Of a stretch of DNA of 64,000 nt, positions 18,373-25,212 are shown piece after piece (positions within the stretch are counted from its first letter, which is position 1; the number at the start of each line of letters is the position of its first letter). Source of the stretch: DYJE01 sp041660385 (lineage in GTDB: Bacteria; Desulfobacterota; Desulfobacteria; Desulfobacterales; Desulfolunaceae); the NCBI GenBank assembly GCA_041660385.1, contig JBAZWJ010000002.1, forward strand, positions 146,871 to 210,870. The letters are read 5' to 3'. The notes under the pieces are model-generated. The model ran no database searches, was not told where the DNA came from, and was given only the letters and a program-made list of their open reading frames with translations. The position numbers were made by a program, and so were the translations under genes.

Positions 18373-18533
18373 GGTCCTGGTGGTTCCTGAAAATGTTTTT
18401 TTTTATTAAAATTGAGCCGGAGCCGCAATGCTGTTGGCTTAAGAGATTTTCAAATAATGAACGAAAAATGAACGTCCAACATCCAACGTCGAACGCTCAA
18501 TGAAATAGTCGCCTGATGGCTATGCACAATGTA

Positions 18534-18657
18534 GGGGCGGGTTCCAAACCCGTCCCCGATAAACCAACGGCCCCAGTAGAAAGTCGGAGGCGTATGAAGG
18601 TTTGAGTGATCGGAACAGAATATGGCTGTACAGCATGGGCAGGTTTAGAACCTGCCC
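18534..18657. repeat. pair of GC-rich hairpin repeats
   Basis: Two hairpins of the same family as 5109-5131: one at 18534-18557 (arms GGGGCGGGTT and AACCCGTCCCC-like) and one at 18637-18657 (arms GGGCAGGTTT and AACCTGCCC). They lie in a non-coding stretch of 717 bases (18373-19089) that also carries a MITE-like element; I see no gene there. Just upstream, about 18470-18500, a short sequence (GTCCAACATC...AACG...CAATG) recurs inverted at 63843-63876. Confidence 0.6.
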
Positions 18658-18733
18658 CTACACCTGTAGGGCGGACTACTTGGTTATATGTCGAAACCCC
18701 GACTTTTTACGCCACCATCAACAACCCTCGTGG

Positions 18734-18986
18734 CCCTCGTTTCGGGGATTCTCCCCGGAATGCGCCCCACGGAGACTCCGCCTCCAACGTCGCACATCAC
18801 GGTCTGTTTTTTATTTGCTACACACTTCCATTTCTTAATAAACCGACAGATTTTCCTAATCATACAGGGTGTTCAAACTGTATAGAATTGTTTCTTTATT
18901 ATTCGTATTTGGAGTGCTTCGATTTCTCCATTTTTGGAGGCGGAGCCTCCGGTTAAGCATTCCGGGGAGAATCCCCGGAACGAGGG
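18734..18986 (+). mobile_element. MITE-like non-autonomous element, copy A
   Basis: About 253 bases bounded by long terminal inverted repeats. The left end reads CCCTCGTTTCGGGGATTC and the right end is its near complement, ending in CCCCGGAACGAGGG; subterminal GGAGGCGGAGCCTCC-type palindromes follow on each side. The core is AT-rich. An inverted copy at 28237-28497 aligns along its full length (clearly over 75 percent by eye), and similarity continues about 65 bases past the right end (to ATATGCGATTGC, 19052). No transposase is encoded. Short open frames inside are best regarded as spurious. Confidence 0.75.
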
Positions 18987-19089
18987 GCTATTGCGCGATG
19001 CGATTGGCCTCGCGGTATTTTATTTTTTGCTTTCAAAAAAATATGCGATTGCATTGAATCGGAACCGATCCGAACCCGGCAAAGACCGG

Positions 19090-19350
19090 TCAGGCTGCTG
19101 CACCTTCCGTTTTTTTCAAGATTACGGTCATGAGCTGGCCGATGGTTTTGATGCTGTCCACATCGTCATCACCGATTTCGATGTCGAACACATCCTCGAA
19201 CACAATAACGATATCCACGAGCCGGGCTGAGTTGATTTTGAGATCCTGGATCAGTCGGGTGTCTGCTGTGGCACTTTCGAGAAGGGCCAGGTCTTTGACA
19301 TAAGGTGTGATGGTCTTGATGATGGTTCCAAACAATTCTTTGTCGTTCAT
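19090..19350 (-). CDS. acyl carrier protein
   Basis: An 86-residue acidic ACP, the carrier for intermediates of the adjacent type II synthase. The phosphopantetheine site is Ser41, in the context LKINSARLVDIV; the usual DSL triplet is replaced by N-S-A, which marks a specialised carrier. The helix III region FEDVFDIEIGDDD matches the acidic recognition surface typical of ACPs. The start is supported by TAAGGAGAT upstream. It is the last gene of the core operon, 140 bases after the ketosynthase gene, with a palindromic repeat in that gap. The PPTase at 16923-17654 is its likely activator. Confidence 0.9.
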   Translation of the reverse strand: MNDKELFGTIIKTITPYVKDLALLESATADTRLIQDLKINSARLVDIVIVFEDVFDIEIGDDDVDSIKTIGQLMTVILKKTEGAAA

Positions 19351-19396
19351 GGTTATGATCTCCTTAGGTTTAAGTTTTTTTTGTAAAAATTCGAGT

Positions 19397-19486
19397 GGGT
19401 TTGATTGGTTACGCTATACTCCACCCATCCTGCGTGCTGTCCCGTTTGCAGGAGGGGTGAGGGTGAAGCTTCGCGCAACCCATCAG
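19397..19486. repeat. degenerate palindromic repeat (61361-type)
   Basis: Imperfect inverted repeat with outer arms GGTTACGCTA and GCGCAACCC and inner arms CACCCATCCTG and CAGGAGGGGTG. It belongs to the same family as the near-perfect palindrome at 61361-61437. It sits between the ketosynthase and ACP genes and could attenuate transcription or protect the upstream mRNA end. Confidence 0.6.
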
Positions 19487-19490
19487 ACGT

Positions 19491-20780
19491 TCAATCCTGA
19501 CTGCTGCCATCCCATTTTTTAAGGATAAGGCAACCGTTCACATCACCAAAACCGAAACTTGTTTTGGCAATAACAGAAAGATCCTGCAATTCCAGCGTTT
19601 CCCGGACGATTTTTTCTTCATATCCCGAAAGTTCCGGGTGAAGATCTTCACAGTTCAGGGACTGATGGAGAAAGCCTTTTTTCAGCTGAAGAACCGCTGC
19701 GATGGTCTCGATAGCTCCAGCCGCCCCGAGACAATGGCCGATCATGGATTTGGTGGCATTGATGAAAGGAAAATTTTTGCCTTTCCTTCCCAGTACCTCT
19801 GCCCAGTTGTTGATTTCGTACGGATCAGCCATGGTCGCGGTGAGATGACCGTTTATGGCGTCGATTTCCGAAGGACCGATTCCGGCATCTTCCATGGCCG
19901 CCTTGATGCAACGTTTAACACCGTCCATGTTGGGGAGAGTCATGGTTCCCCCTTGTCGCTGGCCCCCGCAGTTTAGATGGGTGCCGATGATTTCCGCGTA
20001 TATCGAAGCGCCACGGTCTATGGCGCTCTGAAGGTTTTCCAAAATCAGAATTCCCGCGCCTGCACCAGGCACGAAACCGCAGGCTGAAGCGCTCATGGGA
20101 CGGGAGCCCTGTTCGGGGCAACCGTTGAACTTCCGTGCCAGAACCCGCATGGAATCGAAACCTCCCCAGGTGTAGGGTGAAGCCCCGTCCGACCCTCCGG
20201 CAACCATGCGTTTTGCCTGGCCTGAACGGATACGGGCAGCAGCCTGGATGATGGCTTCCGTACCCGTGTTGCAGGCCGACGAGTTGGATGTCACCTGGTT
20301 CCCAAGACCCAGAAGTCCACCAATTTTTGCACTGACGCCACTGGCCATCACCTGTTCGATGACCCGAGTGCCCATGCGCCGGACTTTGCCATTGTTCACC
20401 ATGGGAACCACTCGGTTCGAGATCGTGTCCATGTCTCCGATTCCGCATCCCACAAAGGCTCCGGTGTCCCAGAGCGCTTCACCGGACGACTGAGGCAGTT
20501 CAAGACCGGCATCAGCCCAGGCATCCAAGGCTGCAACACCTGCGTAGCACACGTTGTCGCTGGTGTATTCGTGGTTGTCTTTTCCGAAATACCGGTCCCT
20601 GATAGGACCAAACCCTTCGGGGATTCCTCCGATCTGGCAGGAGAATCCCAGTTCCTCCAGTTTCGGGTGAAAACGGATGCCGGATCTTCCAAGCCTCAAG
20701 GCCTGTTCGAATTCTTCCACTGTATTCGCGTTGGGTGCCACAACACCCAGACCTGTGATCACCACCCGGTCAGTCTTCAT
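19491..20780 (-). CDS. fabF: beta-ketoacyl-[acyl-carrier-protein] synthase (KAS I/II, FabF-like)
   Basis: A 429-residue condensing enzyme that extends an acyl chain on ACP by decarboxylative Claisen condensation with malonyl-ACP. The Cys-His-His triad is intact: Cys170 in NSSACNTGTEA, His312 in INGHLTATMADP (the usual NAHGTST motif is altered here) and His349 in KSMIGHCLGAAGA, with the conserved Lys344. The glycine-rich C-terminal motif FGFGDVNGCLI is present. The intact Cys argues for a true condensing enzyme rather than a chain-length factor. It overlaps the dehydratase gene by 11 bases. The altered motif and gene context point to a specialised paralogue, not the housekeeping FabF. Confidence 0.88.
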   Translation of the reverse strand: MKTDRVVITGLGVVAPNANTVEEFEQALRLGRSGIRFHPKLEELGFSCQIGGIPEGFGPIRDRYFGKDNHEYTSDNVCYAGVAALDAWADAGLELPQSSGEALWDTGAFVGCGIGDMDTISNRVVPMVNNGKVRRMGTRVIEQVMASGVSAKIGGLLGLGNQVTSNSSACNTGTEAIIQAAARIRSGQAKRMVAGGSDGASPYTWGGFDSMRVLARKFNGCPEQGSRPMSASACGFVPGAGAGILILENLQSAIDRGASIYAEIIGTHLNCGGQRQGGTMTLPNMDGVKRCIKAAMEDAGIGPSEIDAINGHLTATMADPYEINNWAEVLGRKGKNFPFINATKSMIGHCLGAAGAIETIAAVLQLKKGFLHQSLNCEDLHPELSGYEEKIVRETLELQDLSVIAKTSFGFGDVNGCLILKKWDGSSQD

Positions 20781-21240
20781 GGTTCACTCCTTTTCCAGTG
20801 AGGACACCCCGGCAGATCAGGGCACCGTCTTCGCGGGTCATGGTGACCCGTGTTTTTAAATTACCTTTTCTGAAATACTCTTTATTGGCAGTGACAATGA
20901 CCCGGTCGCCGGGCCTCACGATGCTGCCGAATTCCACATTGTCCATCAGTGCGAACACCATGGTTTTTTTACGGATGTCACCGTCGTTCATATCCAGGTT
21001 AAGGTAGTTGAAGACTGCAATGGCTGTCAGCCCAGCCTGGGCCATGGTTTCCACAAGAATCACGCCGGGTGTGACAGGGTTTCCCGGAAAATGTCCTTTG
21101 TAAAACCATTCGTCTTCCTTGAACCGATATGCCGAAACCGCGCGGTTTTCATCAATATCCAGAATTTCGTCAATAAACCGGAACGGTTCTTTCTGTGGAA
21201 TAAGGGAAAGAACCTTAGCTCTGATAGTTTCAGCCTCCAT
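20770..21240 (-). CDS. fabZ: 3-hydroxyacyl-ACP dehydratase (FabZ-like hotdog fold)
   Basis: A 156-residue hotdog-fold dehydratase removing water from 3-hydroxyacyl-ACP. The catalytic His50 in YKGHFPGNPVTPGVIL and the catalytic Glu64 in LVETMAQAG are both present, the FabZ pattern (Glu) rather than the FabA pattern (Asp). The N-terminal LIPQKEPFRFIDEIL strand is typical. It overlaps both neighbours by 11 bases, so it is part of a tightly coupled operon. Length and motifs match the family; chain specificity cannot be read from sequence. Confidence 0.9.
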   Translation of the reverse strand: MEAETIRAKVLSLIPQKEPFRFIDEILDIDENRAVSAYRFKEDEWFYKGHFPGNPVTPGVILVETMAQAGLTAIAVFNYLNLDMNDGDIRKKTMVFALMDNVEFGSIVRPGDRVIVTANKEYFRKGNLKTRVTMTREDGALICRGVLTGKGVNHED

Positions 21241-21982
21241 ACATCCCTCCGTTCACATGGATCACCGATCCGTTGATGTACGTTCCGGAGGTGGCCAGAA
21301 AGGATACCACCTGTGCCACTTCCGCAGGCCTGCCCATGCGGCCCAAAGGTATGGCGGAAAGAAGGGTTTCCTTGAGATCATCGGAAAGTTCGTGGGTCAT
21401 GTCCGTTTCAATAAAACCGGGAGCCACCGAATTCACCAGAATCTCCGAACCTGCAAGCTCTTTGGACAGAGATTTGGTCAGGGCATCCATCGCAGCTTTT
21501 TCCATGGTGTAAGGGATATGGCCGGAATTTCCCGTGTGAGCCGTGACGCTGGACATCATGATGATCCGGCCCTGTTTCTGCCGGATCATGAATACCCGGA
21601 GAACACGCTTGATCAGATACCAGACGCCCCTAGTAAGTGACCTTTGACAATCGAAATCATCAAGAGACATGGTAGCCATGGAGCCGTTTACGGAAAGCCC
21701 CGCGTTATTCACCAGCACGTCGATTTTTCCGACGGTTTTTTTGATATGGTCCACCATGGCGTCGATTTGGCGTGGCTCCCTAAGATCAGCCTGAACCGTG
21801 AGTCCTTGTCCTTTTATTTCGGTAAGCAGGTCATCTGCCTGAGACCGGCTCTGGTTGTGGTGGATCACCACATAAAAACCATTCTGTGCCAGGGCCTTGC
21901 AACAGGCAGCTCCGATGCCTTTACCTCCGCCCGTCACAAGGGCCACAGGAAGGCGATTTTCCATTTCATTTAAAGATGTCAT
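21230..21982 (-). CDS. fabG: 3-oxoacyl-ACP reductase, SDR family (FabG-like)
   Basis: A 250-residue short-chain dehydrogenase reducing 3-oxoacyl-ACP with NAD(P)H. The cofactor loop is TGGGKGIG (residues 17-24), the structural NNAG motif is at 92-95, and the catalytic set is Ser145, Tyr158 and Lys162 with the classical Y-x3-K spacing. It ends IHVNGGMYGG. The ATG at 21982 has AGGAGA about 9 bases upstream; it overlaps the end of the KAS III gene by 4 bases (ATGA). It is likely dedicated to this operon's pathway. Confidence 0.9.
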   Translation of the reverse strand: MTSLNEMENRLPVALVTGGGKGIGAACCKALAQNGFYVVIHHNQSRSQADDLLTEIKGQGLTVQADLREPRQIDAMVDHIKKTVGKIDVLVNNAGLSVNGSMATMSLDDFDCQRSLTRGVWYLIKRVLRVFMIRQKQGRIIMMSSVTAHTGNSGHIPYTMEKAAMDALTKSLSKELAGSEILVNSVAPGFIETDMTHELSDDLKETLLSAIPLGRMGRPAEVAQVVSFLATSGTYINGSVIHVNGGMYGG

Positions 21983-22986
21983 GACAACATTCTCCTATTC
22001 TTGTCTTTGACTGTGAGCAGCGCCTCACCCCAGGTGAGCCCCGAGCCCACCACCACCATGGCCACCCGGTCTCCTTGTACAAGTCTCTCCCAGTTCTGGC
22101 TCAACACAGAAGGAGCGCTGGAACCGCCGGTGTTTCCATGGTCCACCACATTGTACCAGTGATTATCCAATGGGATGCGGCAGCGTTCCCGCACATGGTC
22201 CAGCATCAGGAAATTTGCCTGATGCCCGATGAAGGTGAGGGGGGTGACGTTTTCCTGCTCCATTTCTTGTAGCCGATTGAGAGAACGGGTGGCGGTGCGT
22301 ATGGCAAAACCCTGGACCGCTTTTCCCTGCTGGGTGAAATGACCGTAACGCGGGATTCGCACCTTGTTCCACTCAAGGGGGTTGGAGTCGCAGGCTATCC
22401 GGGTGAACACCTTGCCAGAGGGAACGGAAAGGGACACCACCGCTGCGCTGACCCCGTCTCCGAAAAGAGGGGCTGAGTTTCTGTCGGAATAATCCACCAC
22501 GTGGGTGTAACTTTCCGGGTTGACGATGAGGATGTAGGGCGGTGTTTTCTCCGGTTTCATGCTGTTCAGAACGGACAACTGAACCAGAAAGGTGCTGCAC
22601 GCCGAGTTCAGGTCAAAGCAGGGAGCTTCGATGGCAAGACCAGCCGCGATTAAGGCCGCTTCCGCAGGGATGGTGTGTTCCGGGGTCGATGTCCCTGAAA
22701 TCACCAGGCCGATGTCCGAGGGTTTGATTCCGGCCCGGTCAAGGGCCATGGCTGCGGCTTTGCCCCCCATTTCCTGACGGGAATAAAGGCTGGCTTCCCA
22801 GGCACACCTGGGATCTCGGTTCCGTGTGTCGCGGATATAGTCAAGAGACAGGGACGTGAAACGGGACATGATCCCCAGCCTTTCCATGATCCATTCCTCG
22901 TCGCTTCCGATATCGAGTTCCGCGATGAAGTGGTTGGTGATGATATTTTCAGGGTGAAAATGTCCCATGCCGTGAAGATAAATCAT
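21979..22986 (-). CDS. fabH: 3-oxoacyl-ACP synthase III (KAS III, FabH-like)
   Basis: A 335-residue thiolase-fold initiating ketosynthase. I take the ATG at 22986, one base after the previous stop and with GGAGAAAGGA upstream, rather than a longer frame. The KAS III triad is intact: Cys130 in LNSACSTF, His255 in FIGHQANFLM and Asn285 in DHGNTGGSS. It would condense a primer acyl-CoA with malonyl-ACP. The N-terminal half is longer and more divergent than housekeeping FabH (the segment RFTSLSLDYIRDTRNRDPR), so the primer may be unusual; paralogues of this kind also occur in specialised lipid and polyketide loci. Confidence 0.88.
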   Translation of the reverse strand: MIYLHGMGHFHPENIITNHFIAELDIGSDEEWIMERLGIMSRFTSLSLDYIRDTRNRDPRCAWEASLYSRQEMGGKAAAMALDRAGIKPSDIGLVISGTSTPEHTIPAEAALIAAGLAIEAPCFDLNSACSTFLVQLSVLNSMKPEKTPPYILIVNPESYTHVVDYSDRNSAPLFGDGVSAAVVSLSVPSGKVFTRIACDSNPLEWNKVRIPRYGHFTQQGKAVQGFAIRTATRSLNRLQEMEQENVTPLTFIGHQANFLMLDHVRERCRIPLDNHWYNVVDHGNTGGSSAPSVLSQNWERLVQGDRVAMVVVGSGLTWGEALLTVKDKNRRMLS

Positions 22987-22987
22987 G

Positions 22988-23941
22988 TCAGGCGATCCTT
23001 TCTCCCCCGTCCACACAGATCAGGGCGCCGTTGATCCAGGCCGCCTCGTCGGTTGTGAGAAGGTAAATAGCATCGGCCACATCTTTGGGTGTGGTGAGGC
23101 GTCCAAGAGGGTTTCGGGAAAGGGCTCTGGCCCTGATGGTTTCGTTTCCGGGAATCATCCGCAGGGCCGCCGTGTCCGTAACCCCGGCCTGGATCACGTT
23201 GGACCTTATCCCGTGGGGACCGAACTCCACGGCCATGGACCGGCTGAGGGATTCAAGAGCGGCTTTGGCTGCGGATACAGCGGCGTATCCTTTCCACGCC
23301 ACCTGATTCCCTTCGCTGGTCAGAGTGATTACACGGGCATCTTGTGCAAAGGCCTGTCGCTGGAAAATATCCCTGACCCATTCCAGAATGCTGGTTCCCA
23401 TGGCGTGAATCGTGTGGTTGAAATCACTCTGGTCCAGTAAGGATGCCTGGTTGTAGGTTGTTTCGACAAAGGGGAAAAGACCGGTTTCACCCTGGTTGAA
23501 AAGGGAGAGTACCGCATTTTTTAGGTCTTCCGGCGCTCTGCCTGTGAGGGTGGCCAGTTTTTCGAAAAGAACGTCTTTATCTTTTTTCCCCTCGGGTTTC
23601 CGCTCAGACACCAGAAGTTTCAGATTCCCCAGAGCTAGAGCATGCAGGATCAGGCGGACTTTACCGTGAGCCCCCATTTCCGTTTGAAGCAGATTGAGAA
23701 CGTTTTTCCGTCCTTCTTCGCTCAAGGCGTCACAGTTGAAACGAAGCACACGGATTCCTTTTTCGGAAAGCTTGTCAAAACGGGAATTTATGTTTTCCAT
23801 GGCTTTTCGTCTGTCCCGGTGAATCAGACAGAGGTTCATCCCGTGTTCCGCGAGTTTCTCCGCCGCAGCAAAACCCATACCCCCGGAAGCCCCGATGATT
23901 ACAGCCCAGTGTTCTTCCGTATTATTGGAGTGAAATGTCAC
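22988..23941 (-). CDS. SDR-family reductase, probable enoyl-ACP reductase (FabI/FabL-like)
   Basis: A protein of about 317 residues starting at GTG 23941, which has a strong AAAGGAG 8 bases upstream; the longer ATG frame (23983) overlaps fabD more and lacks such a site. The N-terminal cofactor motif is IIGASGGMGFAAAEKL. The active-site Tyr and Lys are spaced as Y-x6-K (YAAVSAAK), the enoyl-ACP reductase pattern of FabI/FabL, not the Y-x3-K of ketoreductases. An insertion of about 50 residues (ERKPEGKKDKDVLFEKLATL onward) is unusual for FabI. It would complete the reduction cycle of the cluster. FabI-type identity is inferred, not proven. Confidence 0.75.
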   Translation of the reverse strand: MTFHSNNTEEHWAVIIGASGGMGFAAAEKLAEHGMNLCLIHRDRRKAMENINSRFDKLSEKGIRVLRFNCDALSEEGRKNVLNLLQTEMGAHGKVRLILHALALGNLKLLVSERKPEGKKDKDVLFEKLATLTGRAPEDLKNAVLSLFNQGETGLFPFVETTYNQASLLDQSDFNHTIHAMGTSILEWVRDIFQRQAFAQDARVITLTSEGNQVAWKGYAAVSAAKAALESLSRSMAVEFGPHGIRSNVIQAGVTDTAALRMIPGNETIRARALSRNPLGRLTTPKDVADAIYLLTTDEAAWINGALICVDGGERIA

Positions 23942-24893
23942 GGATATTCTCCTTTCGGCTGAAACACCGGGCGGCGCTTTCAATGGACGTGACGGATCTG
24001 CACCCGATACCCTGGGAGCTGAAAAAGGATCTCAATGGTCTTGCCGGTCCCACTTCAACGATATCTGAGGCTTTTTCAGCGAGGGATTCCATGTTTTCCT
24101 GCCATTTGACAGGCGAAAAACTCTGGCTGACCAGAGCTGCTTGAACCGGTTCATATCCGCTTTCGTGGAAACCTCCGCTGAAATTGGAGGTCACTTTGCC
24201 GGAACGGCCGGTATTGAAGTTTTTTGAATGGGATCGAAGGAGATTTTTAAAAGCATCTTTGATGGTTTTCATAAATCGGCTGTGAAACGCAGCGCTGACA
24301 TTCAAAGGGACGAAGCGGAGACCCTCCGTATCTTCTTTTCCTTGTGTCAGCCTTTCTTCAACCTGTCCTAAACCGTTCAATTCCCCGCTGAGAACCACCT
24401 GGTTTTTCGAGTTGATGTTGGCAATATCCACGGGAAGTTCGCGGATGATGCCTGTGAGATCATCAAGGTTCATCTCATCGGAAATAACAGCCGCCATGCC
24501 GTAACGTTTTTCCGAACAGGCTTCCTGCATCAGTTTACCCCGGCTATGGACAATTTTTACAGCATCAGCCAGAGGAATCACTCCGGCTGCCGTGAGGGCC
24601 GTGTATTCTCCAAGGCTGTGGCCGCCGAAAAAATCAGGGGAAAAACCGTAATGCGCCTCAAGGCTCCTGAACATGGCTATTTCCGTTGTCAGGATGCAGG
24701 GCTGGGCAAATTCGGTAAGATCAAGTCGTGGATCATCACCGAAACACATGGCCCCCACGTTCCAGCCAAGAGCATCCGACGCTTCATCAAAAACAGTCCG
24801 GGCTTCATTGAACCGTTCGAAAAAATCAACACCCATTCCGTGCCGCTGGGTTCCCTGACCAGGGAAAACCACTGCTGTTTGTTGTGTGTTCAT
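23922..24893 (-). CDS. fabD: malonyl-CoA:ACP acyltransferase
   Basis: A 323-residue acyltransferase that loads malonyl groups onto ACP. The nucleophile motif GGHSLGEYTAL places Ser93 in the GHSxG elbow, PGQGTQRHGMG at the N terminus is the oxyanion-region motif, and AAFHSRFM holds the catalytic His (about 206). It is the first gene of the seven-gene minus-strand core operon; GAGGAAC precedes the ATG. The 320-base divergent region shared with the sigma-54 regulator holds the operon's probable promoter. It overlaps the next gene by 20 bases. Confidence 0.92.
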   Translation of the reverse strand: MNTQQTAVVFPGQGTQRHGMGVDFFERFNEARTVFDEASDALGWNVGAMCFGDDPRLDLTEFAQPCILTTEIAMFRSLEAHYGFSPDFFGGHSLGEYTALTAAGVIPLADAVKIVHSRGKLMQEACSEKRYGMAAVISDEMNLDDLTGIIRELPVDIANINSKNQVVLSGELNGLGQVEERLTQGKEDTEGLRFVPLNVSAAFHSRFMKTIKDAFKNLLRSHSKNFNTGRSGKVTSNFSGGFHESGYEPVQAALVSQSFSPVKWQENMESLAEKASDIVEVGPARPLRSFFSSQGIGCRSVTSIESAARCFSRKENIRDISLQ

Positions 24894-24936
24894 ATCTGTT
24901 CCTCTTCTATGTTTTCATTGTATTCTGATTGCTTTT

Positions 24937-24951
24937 GCCCATATCAAGCCA
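24937..24951 (-). promoter_or_regulatory. alternative sigma-54 (-24/-12) promoter candidate
   Basis: On the minus strand TGGCTTGATATGGGC has the essential GG and GC dinucleotides at the correct 12-base spacing, but the TTG part of the -12 box is poor. Transcription would begin about 30 bases before the fabD ATG. Weaker than the candidate at 25032-25047. Confidence 0.3.
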
Positions 24952-25031
24952 ACATCATTGAGGGCCACCTGAAACGCATGACAACCTGCTCAGAAACATG
25001 GCTGATCATATCGATACGGCGGTTTCCCTTA

Positions 25032-25047
25032 TTCAAGATATGTGCCA
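25032..25047 (-). promoter_or_regulatory. candidate sigma-54 (-24/-12) promoter of the fab-like operon
   Basis: On the minus strand TGGCACATATCTTGAA matches the consensus TGGCAC-N5-TTGC at ten of eleven or so informative positions; only the final C of the -12 GC is replaced by A. It lies in the divergent spacer about 140 bases before the fabD ATG and downstream (in the direction of fabD) of two palindromic sites, next to a gene for a sigma-54 activator. Confidence 0.45.
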
Positions 25048-25136
25048 CCAGAGGAATAATCGTGTTAATACGCTGAAATGAAAGATGAATATGTTTCGAA
25101 GAATCTTAGGCATTGCTTTTTTATTCGAATTGGTGT

Positions 25137-25177
25137 TTTTTCATGCTCTGTACAATCCTTGTGCATGGCATGAACAA
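25137..25177. promoter_or_regulatory. tandem 19-bp palindromic sites, likely activator binding sites (UAS)
   Basis: Two related sites: 25159-25177 reads TTGTGCATGGCATGAACAA, a near-perfect inverted repeat; 25137-25155 reads TTTTTCATGCTCTGTACAA and matches the complement form of the first at about 15 of 19 positions. Their centres are 22 bases apart, two helical turns, as expected for cooperative binding by an enhancer-binding protein. They lie 90-145 bases upstream of the candidate -24 box and 36 bases before the activator's own ATG, so autoregulation is also possible. Confidence 0.6.
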
Positions 25178-25212
25178 TAGCAACACCGCTAACACCTACG
25201 GACGAAAGAACC

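Noticed and set aside
18602..19057. Several overlapping open frames of 60-116 codons across the repeat region
   Set aside because: They run through palindromes of the MITE-like element, occur in several frames and also in the inverted copy; no ribosome-binding site or domain supports them.
25159..25177. Direct -24/-12 promoter for the activator gene (TGGCAT...TAGC)
   Set aside because: GG-to-GC spacing is one base too long, and the sequence is better explained as an activator-binding palindrome.
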